A stretch of DNA of 64,000 bases. Source: Zoroaster sp. YZ-2022. Taxonomy: Eukaryota; Echinodermata; Asteroidea; Forcipulatida; Zoroasteridae. Below are positions 1 through 13,000 of the stretch, piece by piece. The stretch is from NCBI GenBank assembly GCA_029582265.1, contig CM055816.1, forward strand, positions 80,532,472-80,596,471. The letters run 5' to 3'. Position numbers and translations under genes: made by a program. Within the stretch, counting starts at the first letter, position 1; every line of letters starts with the position of its first letter. Below the pieces are notes generated by a model, which saw only the letters and a program-made list of their open reading frames with translations, ran no database searches and was not told the DNA's origin.

Positions 1-3000
1 ACCCCAAGGAGTTTTCTTTATTAATAAATCCCGGACGGTTTTTAAAATTCTGAGGGTAAAAACCCGATCACGTGGGGTTGAAATTATGTGATATAAAGCC
101 CGGCTCTGAAAACCTTGGAATAAAGGGCCCCCTGAACCTAACTTGTGCCTATGGGGCCTAAAACCCGGTGTTCCCATTGTGCTGTACCCCAAATCCATCG
201 ACTTTTTTCTTTTAAAGGGGTTAACTGCGTGCACACCCGAAACCTAAAAAATTTATAAATTTTAAAGGGGAAAAATCCCAACCCTAAACCCTTTTCCATA
301 TATGGTGGTGTTTACATTCAAACTCATAATTAAAAATTGGTTCTAAATAAAAGGGTTAATATCGGTTATAAAAGAGACACCCCAAAAAAAAAATAGCCCT
401 TAGGTGAAATGGGGCCCCGAACATGGGTAAAAATAATAGGCAAATATTGAAAAAAGCAAAACTTACAAATTTTGACTTTTTTAACCGTTTCTTTCGGTCC
501 TTTTAACAGCGGCCATTTTTAACCCGGACATTACCACCCAGTGAAGACCGGGTCCTCACACTTTTTTCCCCTTAATTATTTCTTCAGATTGGAAAGTACC
601 CAAGACAACTTGCGGGATGTTCTGCCCCGACTGATTTGGCTGGTGGCCCGGAATAAATAAAAATTCATGCATGAAATATGAACGTCAACCCATTTTTGAC
701 CAGTGTTTTTGGTTGATTTCCCCCATATTAAGGTATGCTTTTGATGGTCCTCAATAAAAAATAGATGCTCAAAACTATGGGGATAATCAATAGTCATTTT
801 TAAATTTGAAAATTTTGGTTAAATTGGACTTATTCTTACATCAAAATTATATATAGATTACCTTTTTAAATGTCCATTTTGACCATGGACATATTTTAAA
901 AAACCCCCCCCATCATTTTAAAGCAATCCTCTGTTAAAAGAGAGTAACAATAAAATACTGTCGGGGACAATAAGCTAGCAGCAAAACGGTTGTATAATGT
1001 GGCGAGTTATATGGTGAAGTTGAAAATTCCCCTCAGATCCACAAAATGTATAAATATTTTTTTTCAAACGGGGCCAAGGGAAACCTTTTTTGGGAATATA
1101 TAATTGGTGAAAGGAAAGGCCCGACCACTGCTGTGTGCACAGCTGTATCCCGCTAGACAGCTCAAGAAAAATTTTCGTTAAATATGACAAGAGTTTCCTA
1201 ATAGGCCTATATTTTTTTAAAATAAATGTTACCAAATAATACTAAAAAAAGATGTTTTAAACCCGGTTATACAAAACAAAAGAAAAATTCCTTTTTAGAA
1301 TATAAACCCTGAAAATGAACTATTTTTTTTTGGTTTACAACAGCGGAAGGGAAGGCTAGGAGGTTTCATTTTTTTTGGTGAAATCTTTCGGGGGTTACTA
1401 AAAAAAAAAAATTAAAAATTATCATATTTTAGGGTTTATTTTTTGGGATTTTTTGGAACAAGAAAAGTTATATTAAATTAGCCCCTCAAGTTGTACCGGC
1501 GGGGGTTTTTGGCTCATGGGCCCAGCTCAAAAACAGGGGAGTCTTTATATTGGCCCTTTAAAGTTTTTTTTTGGTGTCTACCCCCGGAACATTATTATGC
1601 CATTTTATCCAATCTCGAGAACCGGGGCTTCAACCTCCCCTATAGAAAGGGGCCTTTCTTGAGACTGGATAAACCATGATAATGTTTGGAGTAGACCCCA
1701 AAAACCCCTAATTTTGTAAAGTGAGAGTCCCAAAAAATCATGTTTGTGAGCCCTAGTTTTTGGTCTCGACCATGCATGGAATTTGAAATTTTTTTTTTTG
1801 GCACTTTTCTGTTTCATAAAAACTTCACAAAAAGTTTTTTGAGCTCCCATAAAGTTGTTAAAAATGGGGTCTTGTTGAAAAGAGGAAATAATAAGCCATT
1901 GATATAATGATTAAGTGCCCACCAATAAAAATTATTTTAAAACAGGTGATTAAAAACAGTTTCCAAACTGTATGATTTTTATTAAACTTATTTTAAGTAG
2001 TACAACATATTAATGGGTTTAAAAATTAAAAAAGGGTTTATTTGTTAATATTTTGTCATTTTTTAAATTTTTTTTTCATCTTCGGGGGAAATTTGCTATT
2101 CAGCAATTAAAGAAGGGTTTAAAGGTTGGGGGGAAATGTTGAGACACCAAAATGCTCTGCACTGTTTGTGTTAAAGGCTGTACCCCCTTTTAAATTTTCC
2201 CGGATTGGGGGAGGTTGTATCAGGTTGATCATGACCCATGGGATTTTAATCAAAAACTTCTGGAGGATGACACCATTTAAAATTTTTGGGGGTTTTCCTA
2301 GAGATGGTATCTAGTAAGTAAAACCCAATTAAGATACCTTTTGAATAAAACCCTGGGGATAATATTTAAAAAACAATAACTTTAAGGTAAGCCACAAAAA
2401 ACTTTTCCCAATCTTCCCCAGTTTTTTGTTTTTGGTCAAATTTTTTTAAAAACAGAGCAGGTAACTTTTTTTTTTCTTTAATTTAAAACCCTTTGCAGAT
2501 AAAAATTTCCCAATTTTGCACTTTTAAAAGTTTGGGAAAAATTGCAATTTTCCCAAAATTGCTGAAAAATAATTTCTAATTGGGTGAACAAATTGGGTAG
2601 AACAAAATTTTTGCCAAAACCCCCATGTATTTTATATTTAAGTTATTTCAAAAAATTAAGTTGCACTAAAATCTCAAAAAAAAAGTTTCTTAAATGGATA
2701 TGATTAAAACACAATATTTTTAAAAAGAAAAGTAAATTTGTGATTTTTTAAATCAAATTTTCCCTTTTGGGTAATTGTTATTCCTTGTCCTTTTTATAAT
2801 ATTAAGTGGTATACACTATAGCCCCGAAATTTAAAAACATGACAATTAATTTGTACATTTTAGCTGGACGATCTGCCATCACCCCTTTAAAAACCTTTTT
2901 TGAGTTTTTTGGGCGGAGGCAAAAAAACCCCCCTTTTGGTTTTTAAAAAGCCCCAGAAGTAGAATTTTTCACCCTGGAAGCCAATAGGCGTCTGCCCCTC

Positions 3001-4900
3001 CGGGAAACATGTGCGAAGATATTGCCCAAAAGGGGATGGGCCCAAAAATTTCAAGAGCTCTTTAGCTTGCAGTCAAAAAAGGGGGCCCCAAAGGGGTTTT
3101 GGGAAAAAAATGGGCCAAATTTATGAGACCTGCTCCCAAAAAATCAGGACAAAATTCATTTTTGGGGTTTTAAGCGATTTTGGGGTTTGGGAAACCCCCT
3201 TTTTTCCCAAGTAAATTAAAAAAATATTATTATTGTGTAAAACAATTTTTTATGAAATATCACACTTTCCGAACTTTAAAACTTTTTTATCTTTAATTGG
3301 GGTTTTCAAAGGGGGTTTTTACTAATTCCCCCCAGGGGAAAAGGTGGGGTTTTTCATATGTAAAATATTAATTTGGGGGGGAAACTTTTTTTAACGTCAA
3401 AAAAATTTTTTGTATTGGGGGATTTCCAAATTTGGCAAAAATTTCAATGTATAAAAACTTAATGGAGCAAAACCCAAATTTTTTGTTTAAACACAAAAAA
3501 ATGTATTTACCCAAAAAGGGCTTGCTGTTCACCCATTCTTCGCCAGGGGCCCCGAAAATGCATGTTAGCCTTTTGGGATATCTGTTTTTTTGCAAAACCG
3601 AAGGACTAGAGAAACCCCTTTGAAGACTTTTCAATTGCTGCAGGTAAGGGGAAACAAATCCTTTAAAATTCTTTTTTTTCATTCTTAAAAACGTGTGTAC
3701 AGGGCTGCAGCTGAATAATGTGACATTTGGGAAAAGCAAGTCCTTTTGGGGCAGTAAAAATTTTCTTGGTCCAATTTTTTGGGAAACAATTGGTTTAAAT
3801 TTTTTCCAAATTTTTTTTCCAACAAAATTTTTAAGGTATTACATTTTCAAAACTTGGAATTAAAAAAATTAAAAAAATTTTCAACCCCCCTTTTTTTTTC
3901 AAAAATATTTAAAAATCCAATTTAAATTTTAAATTTTGGGGCCCGGATTTTTTAATAAACATGGGGGAAAATGGTCATACCACAAGGGTTTTTTGGTTCA
4001 TGGCATGCCAGACTAACACCCTTTAAATTTTTTAAAAAAAATTGCTTTGTTTCCCTTTTTTCACAATCCAACCTTCTTTTTTGGTCAGGGGAGAACAGCC
4101 CCTTTTGGGTAAAGGGGAAAAAATCCCAAATTGGAAAATAATCAGAATATGACGGTCTTTTTAAATTTTAGGTTTTTTTAAAATATTTGTTTTTTAATGT
4201 TTTTTTCTTTAAGACTTCCAAATTATTTTTTCCCCTTTTTGATTTTATTATTATCTGAACTGCGTTTAAAAAACCCAAAAAACCAAAATTTCCCAAATTT
4301 ATCTCCAAGTGGGTTGGGAAAACAGGGGTAGTGGGGGATTATAGTCACCCCGGGGTTAAAATTTTGAAACATTGACACCAATGGTTTTTAAACTTTAAAC
4401 AACCCTGGTTTATCTAATGGAATTTTTTGATCCCCCCCCCCCCTTAAAATTTCTTTTTTTGCACTTACCAAAAAATGGATATTTAAAAACTTTCACAGTG
4501 AAAGGTGATTTGATTTACATGGTTTAGAGATTTTTCAAAAAAATTATTTAAGTTCTTGCATTTTGGGGGGATTGTTCAAAAATTTTAAAGACTTGTTTTT
4601 AAGTAAACTTTTTTTGTTTTTTAGGTTCTTTGTTACCTTTGTATTTTCAACTTTAGTAAAAAAGAGATGGGCATAAACCTTTTTTCTTTTGGTCACATTT
4701 TTTCCGAAGCCCCTGAAATAGCTCCAAATTTTTTCAAAAATTGGCATTCTTGTCCAAAAAGGAGGTTCAGGCGAATTCCTTAATTCTTCACAAAACCATT
4801 TTGTTAGTGGAGATGTAAATTCCTTTCCAAACCAAAATTTCTTGGACTGGGACAGGGACACGGTAGTCTTATTAGCTCCTGTAAAGTTTAATAATAAATG
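1..4900. other. Homopolymer-rich, probably low-quality sequence
   Basis: This stretch is dominated by short runs of one base (aaaa, tttt, gggg, cccc) joined end to end, for example around 900-912, 2,880-2,960, 3,010-3,200 and 4,430-4,445. The texture changes near 4,900 to ordinary AT-rich sequence with normal word variety. Such runs are what poor base calls at read ends look like after assembly. The small open frames here show no recognisable domain or splice signals, and I call no gene. A real homopolymer-rich repeat is the alternative. Confidence 0.6.
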
Positions 4901-5910
4901 GAGTTTAAGCTATGCACAACAAATGTGTTGTCATTGATTGTGTGTGTTTTTTGAAATATTCATTATTTTATTTTTTGTGGGGGTCGGCCTATTTTTGGTA
5001 AAAGAAAGAAAAGAAAAAGTTTTTCCCTAGCTTTCCTTTATTGTCTGAATGTTATGAAACTTAAGACAAACTTTTCATTTTATTTTGACAGTATTAATAA
5101 AATTAAAATCTATTACAATGTCACTGTTAAGTATTTTTAAATTTTTTTTAACAGACCCAGATAAAATTCTTGTTCAAAAAGTCAAACAATTCACCAAAAG
5201 ACATTAAAACCTTTTCGACTGAAGGTCAAACCAAATTATTGTCATGGCAACAGCTAACCCTTGGTAACAATGATTTGTTATTCTATGTTAACGTAGAATA
5301 TATTTTTGGGACAGATTCAAACAAAAACTCGCCGTGATAATGCGGTGATATAAAAAGGTTACGACGGCGAATAATGGTCGAGGGCACATTGTGCCAATCC
5401 TCATCCTGATAGACTTAAAGCCATCATACTTTTTGCAGTTAAAGCTTAAAAAACCATTGTCCATAGACTTTGTGTGATTCTACATATAATTATATGAAAT
5501 GATAAACCTGTGAAATTTTTTGAGCTCAATCAGGTCATCTGAGTCACGGGAAAAAAAAGTGACAAACCGTTCTAAAAAAAAATTATTAAAACCAAAAATT
5601 ACGAGGGTTTCCATCTCGAGAGACGAAAACTAATTGTTTTACTCATTTCTCAAAAACTATGGCACTTCTCCGGCAAGAAATATTTCAAGGGAAATATTTC
5701 TACCATCATCATCATTCTTTAAATCTATTTTTTGTAAATCTACATGAACAGTAGTTTTTTCTCGATCTTATAGCAAGTGTATAATGGCTTTAAGATATAC
5801 ATTTCAAATATGTGAAATCGACAATATTTGGTAATTTCGAAAAGAAGTCACTTTGAACTTTTAGTTTTGTTTCCAATGTTGACCTGTTCAATGAAGAAAA
5901 TTGTTCTTAC
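4901..5910. other. Non-coding stretch, nothing recognised
   Basis: Ordinary AT-rich sequence. I see no exon with supported splice sites, no RNA gene and no clear repeat unit. Confidence 0.5.
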
Positions 5911-6100
5911 CAAAGATTATGTTGGTACAAATACAATAGAATAGGGCTTTCAGGTTTCTTACACGCATACTTTCCAGGAACGTTTCTGTGTCCTGGGTGT
6001 TGATTCCACCTATGGTAACTTTTTGAACCAATTCTGATTTTATTATTTGCATGAAACAGAACCGAAAGACACTCCCGCATTGATTGACACAAGTACAACA
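5911..6100 (-). pseudogene. Decayed integrase-core C-terminal exon
   Basis: Two overlapping minus-strand frames together resemble the C-terminal exon of the integrase-core gene at 50.3 kb. One frame gives RECL, then the other gives FRFCFMQIIKSELVQKV, then the first gives RWNQH and KPESPILLYLYQ; these parallel CLRFCF, IQLELD, EWNQH and KPDIMYFLPQLY in the 50-kb gene. The exon ends in a good donor (TGG|GTAAGA at 5,910). At least two frameshifts are needed, so it is either a pseudogene or error-containing sequence. No matching upstream exon with the catalytic glutamate was found. The match was made by eye. Confidence 0.45.
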
Positions 6101-6149
6101 CAAAGAATGCCGTCATTAGTTTCTCTCGAATTAACACATTAAAACGCAC

Positions 6150-7195
6150 ATGTTATGTTTTAGATCAGAAGTTTATTTAAAGGTTAAATTTATATTTTCG
6201 GGGTGGGAAAGTTTGGAGCTGTTATTTGATTGCTTTATAATTAAAAGAGAAAAATCTGTCAAGGATTAGCGTAATGCCAGTTCATAACAAAAATAAGAAA
6301 GGCTGGGTGCAGGCTTGAATGTTCAGGCCCTTTGACCCTCGGGTTTTCTAAAACGGAATAATGCGCACGTGCACGGAGTGTTTTCAAAAAAGGTTGTGTG
6401 TACAAAAGTAATCTCGGGTGCAGGGTTAAAAAAGGTAACCCAAATTTACGGGATTGTTCACTCACCTCCTACAATATTATTTCCCTTTCCCGTTTAGTCA
6501 ATCCTGTGAGGTTATTATTTTAAAAATAACGATTTAGCTTTGCTACCCCTTTTTCTTATTCTTCTGCCTAACCTGTTCGGGCTTCGGAATTCTACATTTT
6601 TGTTGCCGTTTCTGATTACCCTTTATTACGGGCAGAGGTGGAACTCCATCATCAAAAAGGGTCACAATGAGGTCAGTCGAACATGCACTGTCAGGACTAC
6701 GACGACTGATTATCCTATTTTAGGAGCCTCACACACCTGCAGTCTATATAAATAAAGGAAGATGACCAGAATTTTTGTGACATCCCTATTTTGTGTCAAA
6801 AGCAGCTTCCTTCACCTGGTTAATCTTTGGCACAGTGAGTATTACCCTGACCCAACAACTTAGCACAGCAATAGATACGATGGCCATTTTATCACAATGT
6901 TTCATGTTAGTTCTTTTAAAAGACAAAAAAAGCATTATTTCATGACGCGTAAAAGTAATGAATGGTGAATAAATATTTTCAATGTCGAAAAAAATCTGGT
7001 TTTTATTGTGTTTTTTAAACTACCGTGTCGATACATTGTCATAAAAACATTCTATTAACAAGATTTGTTGTGGGGTCAGTAATACTGTCCCAAAATTCTG
7101 TCCCAAAACTAGAAGGTGAAGAAACAGGCCCTGCTTTTAATTTGGAATGTCACAAAAATTTCAGAATCTTCCTTTGAATTATGTAGATGAATAAA
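6150..7195. other. Non-coding stretch, nothing recognised
   Basis: No supported exon, RNA gene or repeat. Short open frames on both strands lack splice signals and domain motifs. Confidence 0.45.
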
Positions 7196-8283
7196 CTAAA
7201 GAGGGCGCCATTCAAAATTTCCTCTTCTGGGATACCTTCCTCTAATCCAACTCCCATTGCCAACAGTGACAAAATCTCCCCAGTTTCAGGTCAACTTAAA
7301 TGCCCTTGTGCATACCTCAGCTGTTAAACACAAAGTGAAAAATGTTGGTCAATTTAATCTTTCATTTTCGTGTTCCAATTTTGGCAAAAATCCATTAATT
7401 TCTTCCGAATTTTACACCCAGTCAAATCACCCTCACAAAATTGAAAAGTTACTACCAAGCCGGCACACGGCCATTTTTTAACATGGCACCCCTCCACTTT
7501 TTGGCCAAATAGGACCGATTTTTCAACAGGAATTTCATCAATTCTGTATAAAAGTGAAGGCTCAGAAAACCAGGGAATTGTGTTGTGCTATATTCCCCAT
7601 TCCTACCAATTTATGACACTCAATATTCCCTTTATCCAAAAAGAAACTGTGGGTCCACACACTTTTATGCTAATTGGCTGGCGCATAAATCCTGCTGCCA
7701 ATATTTAGTGTGGTGCACCCTGCTGCTTCAGGGGTGTTCCGCAACCAAATAAAATCCCATAGACACCAACGCCAATGACAATATTCAAAAAATCATTTAA
7801 AATACTTTAAAGTCTTAAAATGAATCAAACCAAAAACAAATTATTGCTCAAATTCTCAACTTTTATTTTCTTTTCAATTGAACATGGGTGTCCAGGAGGA
7901 AATCGAGTTATTCTCACGCATAAAACGAAAACAGCATTTTTACTGGTCAAAATGGCATCACTGCCAGCGTCCATTTTGAGAAAACAGCCCCTACAGCTTG
8001 GAGGCAAAAATATCCTTACTACTTTTAGAGAGCCCAGATGTATCCAAAATACTTCCCAGGTTGAAGCCAACAACCCCGGGTCATGCTAGCTTGTGCCAAT
8101 ATTTACACATCCACCTCAAGTCATTGGGCCTCAACTCTTTGTGTTTTAAAAGAAAATTTGAGGGCATACACACTTTATGATAATGAGCGGCGGAGTTTTG
8201 CCCTATTTGAGTGGGTACACCCTTCACAATACAGAGATCAGTGGTACATTATGAATTGAACTTGAATCAGCGCCCTCTTTAGA
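7196..8283. mobile_element. Possible TIR element, about 1.1 kb
   Basis: The ends are inverted copies of CTAAAGAGGGCGC (7,196-7,208 and 8,270-8,282), with similarity continuing a few bases inward (ATTCAA). The interior has no convincing coding frame. This would be a non-autonomous DNA transposon. The motif AGAGGGCGC recurs elsewhere in the window, so the pairing could be chance between two independent copies. Confidence 0.35.
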
Positions 8284-8289
8284 TTATTC

Positions 8290-9360
8290 TACAGAAACAA
8301 AGACGTGTTGCCTGCTAATTTCCAACAAAGGTAAAATTACTCTGTTTTCCAATCCTGTTTATAGTGTTATAACTCCCTAACATTATATTTCTAAACACAA
8401 CATTTCTACGAAACAATTCAGGAGGTTACACATTTCTTAAATTTCACATAGTTCATCAAAGGGTTGTCCATACAAAACATGAAGCATTGGTAATTGTGTT
8501 AACTCCAGTTATTTCATCCCCTATTTCTCAACTCAAACAATGTCATTCTTATACTTCACTCTTCACAAATTAATACCAAAAACAAGTTTCTGTTCTTGAC
8601 GCTTTCCCTTTTATAAACTAACTTCCAATAACATTTGTTATTTTTGCCACGTAATTTCCCCATATTGCATTTGTAAACACCCATCATAAGTTCTTCATAT
8701 TTCCATTTAAACCAATGAATTCAACCCACCCCCTTCTCATTTCCTGACAATTGTATGTTCAGCATATAGTTCCTACGTAATATGTACTCAACCTTCTCAT
8801 CTTAACTATATAAAATGAAAATTCTAACATTTAGCCTTTGTCCCAAAAACCCACGTATGTAGCAATCCTGCCTCCTGATACAATCCTGCCAGTGTTGTTG
8901 ATCCTGCCTTTTTCGTCATCCTCCCTACAAAACAAACTATCGGGTCACCGCGCGAGCACGGTTATATAGCTAGTTATTAAAATGTGTTGTTACAACTCTG
9001 GACGACATTTCGAATAGGGGCCAGATGAAAACAAATATATAATCTTTTGGCATGCACCTCTGACAAAATGAATTGCCGATAGAGTAGGCATGTATTATAT
9101 TTCTTCAACATAGATACAAACTCAATTACTCAAACACATGAAATCTATGGCTACAATTCGCGGTGAACAGGTATGCAAAAAGAACATTTTCTAATATAAA
9201 GGATATTGTCTTCTTGGTGAGGAACCGAGGGATTCAGCAGGTATAATTCATGATCGGAGATCCAATTCACATACATGCGAATTCAGCGAACAACACAACC
9301 CGGAAGCATAGGCTTACGCCACCTATTGGCATTTGTAGTTTAGTGGGGAGGGGGTTTAAT
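8290..9360. other. Non-coding stretch, nothing recognised
   Basis: Low-GC sequence without supported exons or clear repeats. Confidence 0.45.
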
Positions 9361-9365
9361 CCCAT

Positions 9366-9783
9366 AAACACGACGGCAAAGTAAAGGCGACGCCGCAAAG
9401 TAAAAGTCGACGGCAAAGTAAAAGAGCGACGGCAAAGTAAAGTCGACGGCAAAGTAAAAGTCGACGGCAAAGTAAAAAGTGCCGACGGCAATGTAAAAGT
9501 CGACGGCAAAGTAAAAACAGCAACGAAAGTAAAGTAAAGTCGACGCGGCAGTAAAAAAGTCGATGGCAAAGTAAAAAGAATCGACGGCAAAGTAAAAGTC
9601 GACATGGCAAAGTAAAGTCGACTGCAAAGTAAAAGTCGACGCGGCAAAGTAAAAGCGCGACGGCAAAGTAAAAAGTCGACGGCAAAGTAAAAAGAATCGA
9701 AGTCGACGACAGTAAAAGTCGACGGTAAAGTAAAAAGTCGACGGCAAAGTAAAAAGTCGACGGAAAAGTAAAAAAAGGCGACG
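9366..9783. repeat. Minisatellite, unit about 17-18 bp (GTCGACGGCAAAGTAAAA)
   Basis: About 23 imperfect tandem copies of GTCGACGGCAAAGTAAAA, varying by one or two bases in length. The unit carries a SalI-type GTCGAC hexamer and is GC-richer than its surroundings. Long open frames on the minus strand (leucine, arginine and phenylalanine rich) are by-products of the repeat, not genes. Confidence 0.9.
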
Positions 9784-10159
9784 GACAAGCATTCTAAAAA
9801 CACGACGGCGGAAGTGTCCCCTATGGAACACCATAAAAAGGGAAGTTCACGGAAAATTCCCAATTTACGAATACAACAAATGCCAAACAGTAACAATTTT
9901 ACGCACTTTACTACGAACTTAAGACCATCATCACTGTAACCAGTTTATGGCTTTGCGGTGTGGTAGAGCATTCTGGTTGGTTACATTTTGAATTTTGAAT
10001 TACAATTAAATATATGTTTAATGGACCAATAATAATGTATGGGTCTTCTGGTATATAATTATTTAAGAAAATGGGCTCCAGCGGGCGAAAAGGCCGCTGA
10101 GCTATAATAGGCCCTGAATCCAATTCCCTGTAAATGGTTATTTTTGGTTTTATGGGGAG

Positions 10160-10410
10160 GATCAGGGCCCTATTTCATAATTGCTTAACATGGGAATTAC
10201 GCTTACAATCAACATAATCTGCTTACAGGGTTAGCACAGAATGTTTTGCACAATTCGTGTAAGCGGCAGTACTTATAGTTATGCGAAGTACACATGAACA
10301 CAAAGCGAAGAATGTCGCCTTTAACTCCCGTGAAAATATGCTTACGTTAAGCACAAATTTGTTTCCTTAACTCCAGTAAGCGGCCTTAGCTTTACCGCTT
10401 ACCGGTAAGC
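10160..10410. repeat. Degenerate MITE-like sequence, 'ggccctatttcataattgctta' type
   Basis: Starts GGGCCCTATTTCATAATTGC and contains repeated GCTTAC/GTAAGC words. This resembles the TIR element at 45,029-45,227, whose ends also read GGGCC..TTTCATA/TTTATA..GCTTA. The far end is too degraded to place. Confidence 0.35.
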
Positions 10411-10719
10411 AGGAGCCATGAGAATGGGCCCAGATCCTGCAAAGGGCGGTCATACAGAGGATACTCACCATCAGGAGTGGGAATACCAAGGCAGAGATGC
10501 GTCTGCATGTTACATCCTGTTTTGGAAGTCTCATACGTTTTGCAAGAGGATAAAAAACATTTGATTGTAATAAGTACAAGATTTGTGTGATATACGCCTG
10601 TTACAGTGGTGGATTCAGGATTTGCCGATGGGGTGGGGAGGAGAGGAGGTTCTGTCATACCAAAAAGGCATGCCGGACACTTAACATCTTGTTTTATTAA
10701 TGTGTTCATGGAATTCGCA

Positions 10720-13000
10720 TGTCATTTGACGTTTAACATTATAATAGGCTACTCAGTGCTGTTTTGAAGTGAACTTTGTTGAAATTTTTTTGATGTTAGC
10801 GATTTACATTACACTTGCAATTTCAAGAATTTTTGATCGTGTCCTTGGACAATTAACATTTTAATATTTTATGAATTGTTTTTAGTGAAGCTTATTTAAA
10901 GGGTCTATAAAATGAAAAGTTATATAGATACACATTTTTTGCAGATACGAAATGCTCCATTAGAGTTTAAACAGAATGTGAAGTTCATTTTCAATATACA
11001 GTTAAAGATTGAGTTAACTTTTCAAATTAAACAAAACATCATTCCCTGAGTATTAAAATGAGAGTAATGACTCACGGTATCACAGCAGCATTAACAGTGT
11101 ACTCAAATTCCACAACATGAATTCAATCAACTTTTCTGCTAAAACCAACCATGATATTGCATTCTGATTCTACTATATGTGCTCATGAATATGTATGTGC
11201 TCATGAATAATGTACATTTCATTAATATAATTGCCATCACTTGCCAAACATGTATTAAAAACACACACACACTATGAGTTATGAGATCATTGTTTCAAGT
11301 TTATAAATCATTTCCTGTGCATAGGCCCTTAAAAAATATATATATGTAAAAATACAAAAATGTAAAAATACAAAATATATATATATATATATTTGCCAAT
11401 ATTTGATGTTAGTTGTTTACATTGCATTTGCAATTTCATTCATTTTTGATCAGTGTAATCGTGTAATTTGATGTTTGTTAATTTTTAATAGTCAGTGGTG
11501 TTCCATGTGAAAGATAGAACCTTTGCAATGTTTGTGTCCAGAGCTGCTGTTTACCTGAGGTTAACAAAATTCAATAAATTTCGATTGTGGTAATCGACCA
11601 CTCCTACACAATTTCAGTAGAAAGATGTGATAATGATGGTGGAGAGGACTTTTGGATTATATATTTCTATATTTATTCAGACTTATATTTATTATGTCCG
11701 TTACCTTGAGGGTTCATTAGTGTGTATACAAAACATTATCAATATATAACAGAAACCCATGGGTCCAAGGCCGTTATACATTACTATAGGTAAAATGTGA
11801 CGTTTGTTGTGGTTTAACTTGCCATAGGAGTCTTAAACCCAAATATAACTTCCAGAAATTAGTTAAAGGGGTTACGGTTGGAAAGGTGGGAAGTCAAGGG
11901 AAGGGAAGCAATCTGTTTAACATGGAGACCATTGTAATTTTATGTGTTTACATTGCATTGTTAATAATTTCAGTAATTTTGGATCTAGTATTGTCATTTG
12001 ACATATTTTACATTTAAAATTCAGTGTTGTTTTTTAAAATTAGTTGAACACTGAACATTTTACAATTGTTGATGTTAGATAGCTGTTAATATTGTATTTG
12101 CAATTTTCGATCGATAATCGTGTCGTTTGACCTTTAACCCTTATCAGACCTGGAAGTGCACTCTCCATGACATGCTGAATTGTATGTCTCAACGGCTTCG
12201 ACTATCCGTGCACTGAAATTGCCTGCTCTTTTCCTGACTATCCTTCAATGGCCGCCCTCGTACCAAAAAATCACAAATGTTTGTTTAAGGTTAACCGTGT
12301 CAACTGGCCATATTTTACAAGGCCAGGTGAATAAAAAGAAATTTGCACATTTTGTGCAGAAAATATAAGCCCCGATACAACATTAAGAGCTTTCATTGGC
12401 CACCAATGTGGGAACCCAAATGTATAAATTAACTGCTTTACTATGGATGCATTGGTTTAGTTTCAATTTGTGGGTACAAATCTCCAAGAGTGATGCTTTG
12501 GCAAAAAGTTAATCTAAACATCTTGGTAATAGCGCTCTCTAATAGTGGTGATTTAAGTGATTATAATATGTGACGTTAGGTTATAGATCTTACTCAGAAC
12601 ATTTCAGCCAAGTTTGATGATGAACAGATTAATTTTAATGAAACTAATTATTGAAAAAGACATGTTTTGACCAAAAAACAATTTCAAAAATGGGTAAAGC
12701 GCCAACACTAACGATGACCGTTGGAATTTTGTCTCTTATTTGATAGATCTTGTTCAAGTCATATCCCTTACCACTGTTTTGTGAATATTAAGCAGTCCCA
12801 GTCCCCAGCCTGAGAACATAAAGAGGAAAACAGGCACTGATGGGGTTACCATTTTAATATCCAGTTGGGTTTTAGGGCAACTTTGTTGAACACAGGAAAC
12901 TTTTACCAATTTTTGATGTTAGCTTTTTCACATTGTAAGGCCTACTTGTTATTTCAGTAATTATCGTATTATTGCATATTGTCATTTAACGTTAAAGATG
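10720..13000 (+). repeat. Degenerate interspersed repeats, unit about 100+ bp
   Basis: Recurring diverged segments share the order TTTGATGTTAGC, TTTACATTGCATTTGCAATTTC, TTTTTGATC, GTCATTTGACGTTTAACATTTTAA, then CAGTGTTGTTTTAAA and GAACTTTGTTGAA. Copies are visible near 10,725-10,880, 11,400-11,510, 11,940-12,140 and 12,900-12,995; another lies at 23,840-23,960. Copies are in direct orientation and separated by unrelated sequence. This looks like an old tandem array broken up by indels, or repeated insertions of one element. Confidence 0.6.

Noticed and set aside
3368..4861. Open frames of 105-123 residues in the first 5 kb
   Set aside because: They lie in homopolymer-rich, probably miscalled sequence and show no motif.
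9267..9896. 209- and 164-residue minus-strand frames rich in Leu, Phe and Arg
   Set aside because: They follow the 18-bp minisatellite in different frames; no splice signals or domain.
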